Positions 42,497 to 54,539 of a DNA stretch of 64,000 nt are shown one piece after another. Source of the DNA: Ceratodon purpureus (lineage: Eukaryota > Streptophyta > Bryopsida > Pseudoditrichales > Ditrichaceae); the NCBI GenBank assembly GCA_014871385.1, contig CM026426.1, positions 89,166,250-89,230,249 on the forward strand, in the 5' to 3' direction. The translations under genes were made by a program, and so were the position numbers. The first letter of the stretch is position 1. Each line of letters begins with the position of its first letter. The notes beneath the pieces are model-generated. The model worked only from the letters and a program-made list of their open reading frames with translations. It ran no database searches and was not told the origin of the DNA.

Positions 42497-43480
42497 ATGG
42501 ACTGTGCGGTAATTACAGACCTCTTTAGTCAGAGTTGGGTCACTCCTAAATGTGCGATGGCTGAGTTGTTTCCCAACCTGATGCCGGAGTTGCACCCACA
42601 GTATACTGAGAGCCGAGAGTGGAGTTCTAACTATATGACGCTTCTAGAGAACCTCTACTAGAGAGGTGTCGAGTGGGAGCGACTGTTAGATTCCATGCCC
42701 GCATGGTGCGCGTATGTAGCATTAGGGGAAGTTTGGGGTCTCCAACGGGCCTTTTCCATGTTTTCTGTGCCTGAATTTTTGCCATGCCCGTGCACTTTAC
42801 GTGCTGGCACCAATGGTGCCAGTAGGTCGCCAAATGCTGCCAGCAGTGCCAGCAGTTGGCATTTGGGGGGTCCAGCCAATCGCTTCCCTTCCCCACCCCA
42901 TCCCACCCCACCCCCCTATTGGACAATACAAGCAGTAATGACACTGTTACCGACCGTGTGCCCACTGCTGTCACCCCATTGGACAGTACCGGATCCTATA
43001 GTCAGCGGATCCTGTTGTCAGCGATTCCTGTTGTCAGCGGGGCGAATTTTGTTGTTAGCGGGCAGGATATCGACCAATGAGATTTCGAAGAGAAGTGTCA
43101 GCGGGCAGGAAGCTCACCTAATCCGGGCTGCCTTACAAGGCCCGTTGGAGACCTGATTTTTCCCCTAATGTGGCGTTCAAAGAGTCGCGAGATGTGAGGA
43201 AGCGGAAAGACGAGTGGGGTACCGGTATGGTACATGCGTACTAGGCTGAGGTACTTGTATAGTTTATGACCGATTGGGTCATCCCGTTTGAGATTGACAA
43301 GAATCTTGTAAACAGGGATCTCTCTGAGTTATCGTTGCAGCAGAAGGTCATGCTGCGTGACGACCTTGGAAACAACTACGAGATGGAGGTAATAGGTCCT
43401 CCAAGCTACAACATGAGTTCATCCTCTTCTTCTGGACCTGGATCCTTGTCAAAGGAGAGAAAGTTATTTCCGAAGTACTA
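42497..43480 (+). pseudogene. Unknown pseudogene split by a TIR element
   Basis: From ATG 42497 the frame reads MDCAVITDLFSQSWVTPKCA, MAELFPNLMPELHPQYTE and NYMTLLENLY, then a TAG at 42659 and VEWERLLDSMPAWCAYV. A 445-bp element interrupts here. After its removal with one 9-bp copy the same frame continues FKESRDVRKRKDEWGTGM, two TAGs, FMTDWVIPFEIDKNLVN, LSLQQKVMLRDDLGNNYEM and a Ser-rich stretch to a TAG at 43479-43481. Beyond it the frame stays readable for about 30 codons (FCRYMKLPIRPKVHLN). Family unknown. Confidence 0.5.
42723..43167. mobile_element. Non-autonomous TIR element, 445 bp, 9-bp duplication (Mutator-like)
   Basis: The left end TAGGGGAAGTTTGGGGTCTC and the right end inverted TAGGGGAAAAATCAGGTCTC agree outside a short variable block and continue with CAACGGGCC. 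The flanks ATGTAGCAT (42714-42722) and ATGTGGCGT (43168-43176) match at 7 of 9 positions, and both differences are transitions. Excision restores the host pseudogene frame. A 9-bp duplication is the Mutator hallmark. The interior contains TCAGCGG repeats (43003-43060) and no transposase. Confidence 0.75.
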
Positions 43481-43481
43481 G

Positions 43482-44199
43482 GCACCCCAGGCGGTCTTTT
43501 GTAGATACATGAAGTTGCCAATACGTCCTAAGGTGCACCTAAATGCCGTACTCGAGAAAGGGTCAGCAAAGTGAAGGTAAACATCACGCCATGGTCAATA
43601 TAATACTGCAAGAAGTTTTATGTAGTTTGAACCCACGTTTTCAAAGTCAGTTATGTTGTATAATTTTCAAGATTATTGTGAGGTTTAGGGTTTTACTATC
43701 AAAGTAATTCACATCCGTTTAAGTGGTGTAGGATCAGATTCTGCAGCTTGAACTTATGCTATTTTTGTGTCATGCTATAAAGTGTCTTTGAAGGCAATGA
43801 TATGTGATAAGGTTGGTTGTTTTTAGGGCTCCACAACAAGGCAGAATTCAGAATTTCATCTGAATGCGGTGTCTTAGTCCGGAGAGGCAGTGGTTCAAAG
43901 TCACTGAAGTTAGAAGTGGGGCATCTTGGGCCAAGCTATAACTAGTTTGTATGCATAAAGACTTCAAGGATTAAAATTTGCAAAGTGTGTGTAGTTTTGT
44001 CTAGGAGTATCCATCACTTTTGTTCAGGAGGGATATTTTAGAAACTAATAAAAGAAAGACCTAGGATTGACCATGCATTGACACTGTAAAATGATCCATG
44101 ACATCTGTAGTGATGCAATAGTTGGGTTTTAAAAAAAGTTTCCACCTAATAGCCTTTAGTAGGCACATTTTAGAATGAGCATTGATATCCACTCTCTAG
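43482..44199. other. Spacer, possible intron
   Basis: AT-rich and non-coding. It may be an intron between the 42.5 kb pseudogene and an exon at 44.2 kb, but the reading frames do not join cleanly. Confidence 0.3.
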
Positions 44200-44415
44200 G
44201 TTTATGCCCGCGGACTGTACCCGTTGTCCATGTACCCACGAGTCCAGCAAAGGTCACTCCCCTCAACCCTGACCGTTTTGGATCAACCTGAAAACGCAGA
44301 GTTGGATCCGACAGCCAATTTCAGGGAAAGTAGCAATTTAGAGACCCCCGTTGCGCGCACCGTTCTACTCCTGCTTTTATCTTCTATGGTTGCTTACTTC
44401 TTACCACTTGATTGA
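44200..44415 (+). pseudogene. Possible terminal exon with membrane segment
   Basis: After an acceptor-like CTCTCTAG, the frame reads VYARGLYPLSMYPRVQQRSL, TLTVLDQPENAELDPTANF and a hydrophobic segment VLLLLLSSMVAYFLPLD to a stop at 44413-44415. It could be a tail-anchored protein end or chance. The dispersed GGATCCGACAG word lies inside it. Confidence 0.3.
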
Positions 44416-45960
44416 CTGCTTCGAAGTTGTTATAAAAGTCAGAATTTAAGGCATGTAAGAGTATTATCGTGGAATTGAATAATGTTATGCTTAAGCAGGC
44501 AGCTGGTACTTGCTTCAGTGGTATGATTAGTTTTGAATTAGTGTTTGCATTTCATTCCTCTATTTATGTTTGTGTTCAAAATATTGTCGGCTTGAAAGAG
44601 TAAGCCATAGTTAATGTATGACAATGTGCTTAAGCAGGCGGCTGGATTTGTACTTGACTGTTTTAATTGGTTATGAATTTGTGAGTTCATTGCTATTGAG
44701 TTAGCAGCAATCATATGTCCATTAAACTAAATATTTTGTTATGGTTTATTAGGAGCATGTACGCAATAGTGAACAACATTGGCATCCCTTTTATAAACAA
44801 TATGCAAAGATTTTATACAAGCCAATATCTTTATTAACAAAAATCTCATGATGGAATTCAGTCAAAAGTATTTGAAGGGCTCCAAGTGTTTTACAGTAGC
44901 ATCATCTAGTAGGGCCCAAAATATAGTATGTCGCATAAAACACGTATAACTACAGAAGCACACATCTACTTATACGAATCTTTGTCATTGTTGCTTAGAA
45001 TTACGAGAGGGATTCCAGGACTGTCTACCGCATCGTAAATATCTTTTCCATTGTACTCTAGACAATATCTACACTCAGTCACCTCTCTCACACACAAAAG
45101 TAAACACAAACCTCAAACATGAGCCCACTCCTTTACTAAATGTGTCCCACGACCTCTCTCTCTCACCCAATTCTTTACAAATGCGGGTCCCTTACATTGT
45201 CAAAGCCAATCGTGGACGTCTCTTTGTTCATTGTCAGCCAACAAAAAAGGAGCAGCAATTTGTTTCGATCACAGTCAAGAACACTTGCATGCAATGTTTT
45301 ATCAAAGGCAAAGCAAGGATGATCAACCGTAAAAAAAGAGCTTACACTAAAAAGCGAAGCAAAGATGATGAATCAAATACGAGGAGTTTACAAGCAAAGT
45401 TCAAGCAAGAATGATCAACGAACAACAAGGTGCATATGAGAAATACATACCTGCCGACCAAATAAACTAAGCATAAAATTAACACTGTGGAGTGACGTAT
45501 TTATAGTAGACATGGTGGCATCCGGGTATGGCGGCAACTTAAACTTCAGTTCTAAAAGGGCATCGGCTGTTGTGGAAAAGGATTTTTTGGCGGCTAGGGC
45601 ATTTCAAACCCTACAAAACTTGCGTGAAACTGTGCACGGATCAGATAACCGAGCTAGAAATGGCGTGCGAGATTAGGGCCGGCGGCTTTCCACGGAGCCA
45701 ACATTGTAGTGTTGGAACCGACAACAAAGCCTTGCCATTGTGAAATTCCATCCGATTAAATTTGAATTCAACCAACCTTGTTTAGTTACCTGGGTTTCGA
45801 CATTCAATTACCCAAGTCCCAACCTTGTACGTGGTCTCAACGTTGTACGCGGTCTCAACCTTGAAAGGCGGCGGCTAGGTTAGAGGATAACGAGTAGCAC
45901 TGACCAGGCGCCCAATCGGCCGCCAAAACGGAGCGTGAAATTGAGATCAACGCTTTTGGT
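44416..45960. other. No clear gene
   Basis: AT-rich DNA; 45130-45417 has two overlapping frames rich in Lys and Ser that I consider non-coding. 45580-45930 is GC-richer with repeated GGCGGC words and may belong to the repeat at 45.97 kb. Confidence 0.35.
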
Positions 45961-45968
45961 TGCAAGCA

Positions 45969-46000
45969 AAAACCATCTGTCAGATCCGACAGATGGTTTT
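45969..46000. repeat. 32-bp near-perfect palindrome
   Basis: AAAACCATCTGTC and GACAGATGGTTTT flank a six-base centre AGATCC. This is the longest form of a palindromic word that recurs in the window. Confidence 0.85.
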
Positions 46001-46110
46001 CCATCAAATAAAAAGATGGCAGGGCCAAGGCAGCTGCAGCAAGGTGGGAGCCATGGGGGATTTTATAGGGTGCATTTGGAGTATGGGAATGTCACTTGGA
46101 AGTTTAGTTC
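45973..46110 (+). repeat. Dispersed repeat, copy 1
   Basis: A block from GACAGATGGTTTTCCATCAA to GGGAATGTCACTTGGAA is found again at 47101-47250 with indels, so a dispersed repeat about 135-150 bp long is present twice in direct orientation. Confidence 0.75.
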
Positions 46111-46194
46111 AAAGGATTAGAAAATTAAAAACATAAATAAATTACTGTTTTTATTGCTAAAATTTATTTATGTTTTCATGAATTTTTTCTTTTA

Positions 46195-46420
46195 CGTAAT
46201 AACCCAGCATTATAAAATCATGTTATGGCTATACTTTATTCTATCCAATATTATGTACAATTGAGTTTACAAAAATCTATTTAATTGGACAACACTTCTA
46301 AAGGACAATCATAACTAAATACATGACGTAATAAAGAAACAAATTAATAGTGGGGTTACATATCAATGATGGGTTACATTTAAATGTAGGGTCACATTTA
46401 AATGTGGAATAGACAATGGT
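46195..46420 (+). repeat. Dispersed AT-rich repeat, copy 1
   Basis: GTTATGGCTATACTTTATTC and ATCCAATATTATGTACAATTG match 49134-49185 (GTTATGGAAATACTTTATTC) with scattered differences. ACATGACGTA and CACATTTAAATGTGG lie in similar positions beyond. It is probably part of an old element. Confidence 0.6.
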
Positions 46421-46826
46421 CTTGGGACCATTGAAGGTCTAAGTTGTTGAACCTTATATAATGAAATTAATTTTTTTGTAGCTGGGTGATCTTTGATTTA
46501 TACATAATGACTAGGTATTAACAGTAAATGATAATTTGATGAAATAACAAGCATATTCATATATATAAACTACTACTAATAGTGTGTTCAGTAGAATTAT
46601 TAAATCAAAAGCTTGGTTTCTAGGATTGTTGTTAGTGGTTTGGTTAGCTGTTAGTTGCTGTAAGTTGTTTGGAAGTGACTAGAAATTGTGGAAATTTCAC
46701 ATTTAGCTTTGAAGTCCATTGTGCAATAAAAATTTAGAGTATAATAAGCATAGACGGCTCGGCAAATGCAGCTATGGAATGGGCAAAAGAAGTACCAAAC
46801 AGCAAATGACTATTACTACTAGATCT

Positions 46827-47090
46827 AATTTTTAAAGTCAGTCTTGTCATCACTAAGGACAACAACAGGAATTTTGGCGCAACAAATATAGCTAACAGAG
46901 TCCTTTCTACGTTCATTATCTCCAACGGACTCCTCAGTCTTTGAATCGGAAACCTCATCCTCTGGGTTCCACTCTTGGTCTTCAAGGTCATCACCATGCC
47001 CTTGCATCCACTTTTGAACCCATTCACGAAGTCATCTGCAAACTTAGCAACTTCGAGGCAGAGGAATTTGCCATGGCCCTCGATGATACA
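46827..47090 (-). pseudogene. Unknown pseudogene exon, acidic
   Basis: The minus strand reads LREWVQKWMQGHGDDLEDQE and WNPEDEVSDSKTEESVGD, ending PVVVLSDDKTDFKN at 46825. Upstream the same frame continues with a TAA and a TGA between PLPRSC, VCR and LREW. The rest of the gene is not found. It is adjacent to a dispersed repeat. Confidence 0.4.
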
Positions 47091-47100
47091 CAAATTAGAC

Positions 47101-47250
47101 CTGACGGATCCGACGGATGGTTTTCCATCAAACCAAAAACCGCCGGGGCCAAGGCAGCTGCTGCAAGGGGGGAGCGACTGGGAGGTGCAAGGTGGGAGGG
47201 GCTTTGATCGGGAGCATTTGGGGTATGGGAATGTCACTTGGAAAGTAAAA
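47101..47250 (+). repeat. Dispersed repeat, copy 2
   Basis: Second copy of the repeat at 45973: GGATGGTTTTCCATCAA through GGGAATGTCACTTGGAAAG. Confidence 0.75.
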
Positions 47251-48730
47251 AGCAATTAAAGTGAAATAGTAAAAAAACGAATGATGAAAATGATACTTAA
47301 TTTGTCATTAATAAGAACTTTAAAGTCTAAATTTTAAAAAAGAGAAATTTTAAAAAGAGTGAAGAGGTTTTGTATCCTGTGACTTTTCAGAGTACAACAT
47401 CCTTTCAACGGCTCACCACATCAGATGCCTCCGTCGATTCAAAACATCCAACTTCAATGATTGAATAAATTTAACCTTGACTCAACCGAGTGAATCAATG
47501 GTGGAATTTGTCCCAATTCAATTGTAATCCTATCGTCAGCCAGTAATTCATTGGTCACTGTTTTCAGGCAGGACAAGAAAAATAACAGTGTTGCACATAA
47601 TAATAGTTCTCGTCCGTTTGTAAACATGCAAACCAGGCTTTCAAGAATCAACTTTGTTCGATGATTTTGTTGATTTTCTTAATTTTTTATTGCATAGATG
47701 CTTCGCGACCTATGACACAAAGTCCCCTTGCAATTCTCAATGCCTCTCCTTATCCGGTTACAATTACACGTGCCAAAAAGAAAGCCATGAATGGACTGCT
47801 TTGAATGGAATACAGTTTCTCTAAACACCTTGATCCAAATTCTGGAGCTCTACTTGTATCTCCGCTTCGACAAAGTATGAATCTAGAAATGTTCGGAAAC
47901 AATCTATTTTGCGAATTTTTGTACGAAATCCAGAGTTGAAATTGCGTGCAATCCTTAATTGTTAAACCATTGTGCGTTTATGAGAATCCACAAGTGTTAA
48001 GCAAGCAAAACAAGTTAGGAGGATTCTCAAAGGACTACTGTCCAATCTGTGATGAATAGCGCATATTAAGGAACCTTAGTGTCATTGGAAGATTCAGGCG
48101 GATGGAGTGTATGTGTCTCAGTTCAGTCCTCCACGAGGTTGCAAGCATTTTCTTAAAAAGCGCCAGTTTACGCTAAATCCATACACACGGGGATTGATAG
48201 ATAGACTGGGCCAGTACTGAGTTACAATTCTTAATGACCTTGACAAAGAATTGATGCTGGTTTACGGACCGGTAAATGGTGACATGATAGTCAGATCACT
48301 TCCATCCCGTCTTCACAGAACGAACGTACCACAGGAGTTATCTTGAGAAGAGCTTCACATCCATTTTTATTACGAAATGGAAATGCAAATTCTAATTAGT
48401 AGCAACAAGGCAATCCCGCAAGGATGTATTTATAGGGATAGCCTCTAATGATCCCATTGATTGCATGATGTGTATTTATTGCGCTTGGAATTATTGAGAG
48501 TGGTATTTTCCTAGATACCAGAGGCTGTGATCAGAACAACCCTGTATGGGTGAAACAATTTGATTGGTCTAGAAATCGCGAGCCAGTAGTGGATGCGGAG
48601 GATCGTAGGCCGACGGTCAATGTGGGTGATGAAAATCCAAGCAAGCGTCAAAGACTAGAACACCATGAATTATAACTACAGTGCACTCCTAAAAGCTGAT
48701 TCGAACATATATTACAGCCCTATATATTTC
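47251..48730. other. No gene visible
   Basis: AT-rich sequence with short frames. I cannot support any feature. Confidence 0.4.
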
Positions 48731-48732
48731 AT

Positions 48733-49127
48733 TAGGAGAAAAATCAGGTCACAAAAAAGGCCGTGTAAGCGGCACGTGAGAGAAAAAAACGGGTGCTGCC
48801 CGCGTACTTTTTGACATGGCATGTGAGGTGCCACCGTGGTGCCAGCAACCGCCACGGGGGCTCGAACCAATGACCTCCGAGGGAGGCGTGTGGAGGGCAC
48901 ATCTACAGTGTCGGGCTGACACAACCTGCCCACTTGGGACCAAAGCCCGAGCCGAGGCATTCATGTCTCACCTAATATTCCGAGGACCTTTGTTGTGAGT
49001 GCGCCACGCAGTTCTGTGCGGGCAGCAACTCTGGCATCCGCTGCCAGCGGCAGAGGTGCCCAAAGTAGGGAGTTCACCTAGAAAGGGCAGGCTTACACGG
49101 CCTTATTTTGAGCTCATTTTTCTCCTA
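48733..49127. mobile_element. Non-autonomous TIR element, 395 bp, related to the 42.7 kb element
   Basis: Ends TAGGAGAAAAATCAGGTCAC and, inverted, TAGGAGAAAAATGAGCTCAA continue to a shared AAGGCCGTGTAAGC, giving TIRs of about 40 bases. The first bases resemble the TIR at 42723 (TAGGGGAAAAATCAGGTC). No target duplication is clear. On the minus strand the interior carries GGTTCGAGCCC, which fits a Pol III B box, so a tRNA-derived segment may be included. Confidence 0.7.
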
Positions 49128-49133
49128 ATGATG

Positions 49134-49330
49134 TTATGGAAATACTTTATTCTAACCAATATTATGTAGAATTGCGTTCTTAAAAAATTATTTAATTGTA
49201 CATTAGTTCTATAAATCATTCCGAAATGAATATATGACGTCAAAACATAAAAGAAGAATCAAAATGTAAATAGGAAGGATGTCACATAGATGTGGTATAT
49301 GTGAGAAAGAAGTCAAATATAAAAGCTTGT
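49134..49330 (+). repeat. Dispersed AT-rich repeat, copy 2
   Basis: Matches 46195 onwards (GTTATGG, ATACTTTATTCTA, CCAATATTATGTA), starting just right of the TIR element. Confidence 0.6.
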
Positions 49331-50336
49331 GCTTCCGGATTTCTTTATAAATGGTGCTTATTAATTCAATATTTCCAAGACACTATGTACACATTCTATT
49401 TCTCTCTATGTTTTCGAACACATATTATTTTTTGTCTAGGTTTTTTATTTGCTGTTAGTGTTTTTTGAATGCTTTGAAAAGTAAATTTGGAATTTAATGA
49501 CCTTGGCAGCAATCACATTTCCATTAAATTGAATATATTGTTTTCGCTAATATAGAGCATTTACAAAACAAATTCAAGGAAAATACCACATAATCTACAA
49601 ATGGGAAATCTTGATGGGAAATAGTGGTATTTTCCTCACTATAAATCTTGATGGGAAATAGTGGTTTAAAATGGCACCTAAATGTTGGGCTTGTGAACAT
49701 GGTCTCGGCCTCACCCTGGCCAGTTTGAGAATGTTGTTTCAACGTCTGTCAGATTCAATAGTAATTTATCTCGACAATCCAATACCGCAGGTGTAGAGAC
49801 GGCAAAGATATATCCCTGGAATGTTGCGACGAGATGGATACCCTCGCAGTGACGACCTGACTGATATCCTTGAGTTGTAGCGTTGACGACGAGTATTGAC
49901 GACCAGACTAATTAAGTTCGAGTATTTGGTCATGACAAACCCTCAGGTCTGAAATCAAATTCATTCCGCGCTTAGGCTTATACCATGCTTGAAACAAGGC
50001 AGTGTCTCTAGGACATACGCCTTCTGAACCAAACCAGACAAGGAGTTCGAGACAGAGGCCGGCGGTTATCCCATGAGCCTGAATGGGATTGTCGGATCCG
50101 ACAGCAAATTTTGGCTATTCCAATATGCCGCCAGGGTTGGAGCTGGCAAAATAAATAGGTTTTGTCTAGTCGTTTGCCGCAGTTGTTTGCCAAGGATATC
50201 AATTACAAGTTCGATTGGGTATTAACAAAGGATGATCTATGATATGGCAAATACCATGCCTTCATATTTCCTCTAGTCTAGCCGCATAATTAGGTCTGTC
50301 CTAAAGTTATATTTCATGAGAATAGCGTTATAAAGG
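49331..50336. other. No clear gene
   Basis: AT-rich then mixed. A perfect 14-bp palindrome TGTCGGATCCGACA lies at 50090-50103. A 30-base word around TCTTGATGGGAAATAGTGGT is repeated at about 49609 and 49646. Confidence 0.45.
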
Positions 50337-50467
50337 TGCATATGGAAAGTCGCATTAAAAAGGTGCGACCCCTTGGGACAAGCATGCATGAAGGGCATTC
50401 AAATTTCTTTGCATTCATTTCCTTTATTTGGTTCTTATCATTTCAATGCTCTTCATATACATTAAAG

Positions 50468-50725
50468 ATGGCAGGAAGTAGCTCAAAGAGGACAAGGAGA
50501 ACTGCATCTTTCTGTGTTTGTGAGTATAGTGACCATATCAAGGACGCTTTGGAAGATCAGATAAACACTCTAGAGAATAGCCTCCAGGATGCGGAGAGGT
50601 CATTGGCGACGAAGGTGGAATTGACAAATGACGTGCTTTTGATTAGTGACAATAGTGACAGCTACCTCCGGTCTTGGGCTTATGGTGCCGACAACATATT
50701 AGCAGGAAAAGTACACAATCAATAG
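50468..50725 (+). pseudogene. Small Cys-rich coiled-coil protein, upstream paralogue
   Basis: MAGSSSKRTRRTASFCVCEY, then DHIKDALEDQINTLENSL and QDAERSLATKVE. The pattern SxKRxRR, CxC, (V/I)(K/R)DALxDQ, TLxxSLQDxER is shared with the frame at 51093, about 625 bp downstream. The leader is shared too. After residue 55 the two differ, and the frame ends at a TAG at 50723, so this copy is probably truncated or rearranged. Confidence 0.55.
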
Positions 50726-50962
50726 GATCTAAATTTGGCAGCCGTACAGGAAAGTAGACGGATTTGCAGCAAAGAGTAGGAGAGTGAGAGTGTGGGAGAG
50801 GGGGTCGGGAAAGGGTCAAAGAGTCGCGGGAGGGAGTGAGGGAGAGGACTAGAGAGTGGAGGCAAGAAACAAGGGAACGGGGTCGAAACACGAAGAGTAG
50901 GTGAGGGAGTCGTATAGTTGGAACGTGACATGGAGTCGTCACCAGGAGTTGCGTTTAAAAAT

Positions 50963-51092
50963 TACATATGGAGAGTTGCATTGGAAAGGTGCGACCTTTC
51001 ATGTAAAGTGTGCATGAGGGGTTCATGTATTTTTATGCACACAGTTTCATCATTTTTTTTCTTCATTGTAATGCTCTTTACATACATTGAGG
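50963..51092 (+). repeat. Duplicated leader of the tandem small genes
   Basis: About 130 bases before each ATG are alike (ATATGGA-AGT-GCATT, AAAGGTGCGACC, GCATGA-GGG, CATTTC and TGCTCTT-ATACATT). The upstream copy starts near 50337. This supports a tandem gene duplication including promoter or leader. Confidence 0.7.
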
Positions 51093-51497
51093 ATGTCAAG
51101 AAGTAATTTGCCAAGGGGAAGAAAAAGAAGTAGATCTCCCATTGTATGTGAATGTCACGAGGCTGTCAGAGACGCTTTGCAAGATCAAACAATGACATTG
51201 CAAACTAGCTTGCAAGATGTGGAGAGAACATACGCAGCTCTGCCACAAAAACGAGACATTGCGGTGCAGCAATAAATACAATTCAAGCGTAATATTGAAT
51301 CAATCCGGAATTATTTGCGTGGAGTACAAGAAAAGAGCTTGGATATGGTTTTTAGATGGACTGATCTCACATACCAAGTTCAGAAGATCTACCCAGACTT
51401 CTCTTTTCATAGAACTGGACAAATTAGGAGGCCATTGGAGTTAGATGATCTTTCAGAAAATTCTGGATATCCCATGATGAGAGATACTAATTCGTAA
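51093..51497 (+). pseudogene. Small Cys-rich coiled-coil protein, downstream paralogue, one in-frame stop
   Basis: The frame runs 135 codons: MSRSNLPRGRKRSRSPIVCE, HEAVRDALQDQTMTLQTSL, QDVERTYAALPQ, then a TAA at 51273 where Gln would read naturally. It continues IQFKRNIESIRNYLRGVQ, DMVFRWTDLTYQVQKIY and ends YPMMRDTNS at a TAA at 51495. It has a basic N-terminus, a CxC pair and helices with heptad character. The role is unknown; it lies 3' to the methyltransferase-like gene, in converging orientation. Confidence 0.55.
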
Positions 51498-52008
51498 AGT
51501 ATTACAAAAGGGAATAGCTACATATATGGTTCTTGACTTAGAGGAACAATTTGCCAAGAACCATTTTAAGTAGAACAAAAGCTTCGAGAGTTAAAGTTCA
51601 TTGTGCTCTGAAGGCACTTGCATTTCGGCGGACTAATTAGAAAGTGTAAGAATAGCACATTTAGCTTTGAAGTCCATTTTGAAATAAAAAACTAGAATAT
51701 GACAATCGGGACATTAGCAAACATAAAACATAACCAAATGTGTAAAAAATTTAAATAAAAAATTTCACATCAGCACGGAATTTTATGTAACCATGAAATT
51801 TGTGTATTTAATATAAAAGTAGCGTGAAAAGACATTATTTGGGTAAATCAAAATTTAAATGCACATCTTAAGTTGATAACTATCACATGTCTCATAAAAA
51901 AATCACATGTCAAAACAAGTCACATCTTTCACAGTCATTTGCCAAGCCTAGCACGACTCGTCAGAGATGCTAGTATGCTCTACTTGTGCCTCAATATCTA
52001 GAAACGTT
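51498..52008. other. Spacer between convergent genes
   Basis: AT-rich; no coding signal. Confidence 0.4.
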
Positions 52009-54539
52009 TTAGCTCGTCCGTTGAATAGTTTGGTCCTCACTTTCGGGGATGGTGGTTAGTCCATTGAGCAGAACATCTGCGCTTGGTTCTCTCCATAGAG
52101 TAGAATTTAGTGCATCACTGGCGACGAAATAATGTACTGAGTACTTTCCATGATTATACTAGAAAGGGGTTGCACATTTAGTTTCATGCAGTCTAAGGTA
52201 ATTATTGATTTTACACTCAACATGAGCAATAATGAGGTGAATAGACGATATGAAGGATTTAAGCAGATCATATTTACTTACTCGAGCCCAATTTTCTTCA
52301 ATCTCCTTCTGACAATGTATGAGTTTGTGGAGACATGAGCCTCATCATCCGCGATGGTGGTGTTCTCAACTTCCATGGGAGGAGGTAGTACTGCTGTTGG
52401 CTTAGATGGACCAGGAGGATTCAACTTCTTAAGGACGTTGTTAAAGATGTCTTCGTCTGCCTCTAATGCAACGATGTGGCGTCCTGTATCCCGGCAGGCT
52501 TTGACTGATGCTCCTACAATCCATATTAACTCTAGAGTAGGTACCAACATGTACTGCATCTTATGCAAAGTAGATTGTTGACAATTAGCCAGAAAAACCC
52601 ACCTGTGGCGGCGACAACATTGATGACCATGTCCCCTTCATCTGTCGTTGCCTGAAGCAAGCTGTCCATAAACAATTGATCCTTCTCCCTTGATCCGGGC
52701 CAAGGTACCCAATTATTCATTGCCTGAGTTGCTATCGTTGTCCAATTTTGAATGACATCGTCCTCGGTAATGTCGATTCCATGAGTACAAAACTCTATCG
52801 ATATTGTCCAAAACTAAAACTTTGAATGAGTAGAATGGGTAAGAAGGTGGACCCGAAAGCAATTTGTTGTGGTTCCGCTCTTCTTTGCAAAGCAGAGCCG
52901 CAGGCGATTGTATCCTAACCAGGACTTGTAATACGTAAATGGGAAAACGGTGAACCACTCTCTGATTTCCCTTTCTACTTGCCCATTGTCAGGGTTGTGA
53001 ATGACAATTAGAGCGCCGCTGTTGTGCAGAATATGTCTAGCAACGCCAAAAACCCCAGCAAGGAAATAATTGTCTCGATTGTTCCATTCTGGAATCTCAT
53101 CTGAAGGGAGTGAAACGCCTAGAACACTTAACTTCTCTGGCACATCCGCGATGATGAGATCAGCAAAACCTCCTCTCCGGACAAGTTTGCTATTCCTGTA
53201 TCTAGGCCGCTTATTTGTGATGCCCTTGATCCAGTCAGAAATATCATGGAAGGCCTTGGGCATGTCCTTGAATTTTTCGACGTTACCCTCTTCAGCTCAT
53301 ACTGACACATATTTGTTCTTGATCAACTGCTGCGAGCCCTCTGTAAGTGCGGCCTTGCTAACAACTAGCTTTTTGGCGTGCTCAGTGCTTGGAGATAGGC
53401 CAACCTTCTCAAGTATTGTTGTCTCCATCTTTTAAGTGTTTGACTTCTTCGCAGCCTTCTTTCTTTGTGATGGCTCTTTACTTTGTGGTGGCTCCTTACT
53501 GTTTTCCTTTGACGTCGTTTTTGGCTTCCCACCACTCTTTCGTTTTTGCCCACTAACATCTCTAGCCCCCGTCTGTGCGGACACAGCTCACGCTTTCAAG
53601 TCGGCAAGACTCTCCAAATTTGGGGGAAGATATCCTCAACAAAATCATTAACCTCCTGTTTGCCGTCCTTCTTCTTTGTATGCTAATTCGTGATTGCCTT
53701 CTCCTTAGCAGTAACCATAGCTTTTGGGCACTCGAGGTACCAGCATCCCTCCTTCACGTGTTGCAAGTTGTATACCTTTCTTTGGTTTACTGTAAACATA
53801 TACTCCAAGTTATTGGTCTCCTTCCAGCTCTCCCCGGCTGCTGGGTACGCATTCACCACTCCAGCTGGGATGAGCTCCCTCTTAAAGTACTTATAAACCA
53901 GCCTCTTTATAGCCATACCCGTTCTAGCCTGGAATGTGAAGGGAAGTGACTTGAAGTAAGCATAAGTACTAGTAAAGAATGCCTTGTTAGCCTTCCTCTA
54001 TAGGAGTACTCGTCACTTCTCCTCGTACGTGTCCATGAGGACTCGCTTTGGCCTTACCCTAGGGCTTGTTACTGACACCTTTTCTTCTTTTGAATCAACT
54101 CAAGCCAAGTAACGCACTTAGCCTCCACAAATTCCTTAATTTGAAGATTTGATAAACCGACAGTAAGAGAGATGGCCACATTTGTTTATAAGATCTGGCA
54201 TATACAACAAAATGGCACAGCTGGAGATTGACGAAGTTAAGCACAAAAGTTTTTACATTAGCCTAGAAGGCAGCTCTCGAAAGCCATAGGCCAAGCACAT
54301 TTACCGAGCACGGAGTTGCAGTAAACTTTAATGTCTTTCGCAAAATTTCTAACCCGTTCCACATCCTTAGCCACTTTGCCTTCGCCTTAGGTGATGCTTC
54401 AGCAGTGGCAATCATTTGCAACTTGTCCCAAATCATCTCCACCTTTGTCGGATGTTTGTCATAGTGGTTTTTAATCTGCAATTCCATTCAACTTTATCAT
54501 AAACCCGAACAATAATCTCAAGAAGTCGTGAGCGAATAT

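Noticed and set aside
45142..45417. Lys-rich open frame
   Set aside because: No homologous pattern and overlapping frames of similar length; not separable from chance.
50643..50942. Minus-strand open frame rich in Ser, Pro and Leu
   Set aside because: Created by purine-rich GGGAGAG-like repeats on the plus strand at 50760-50930; low complexity.
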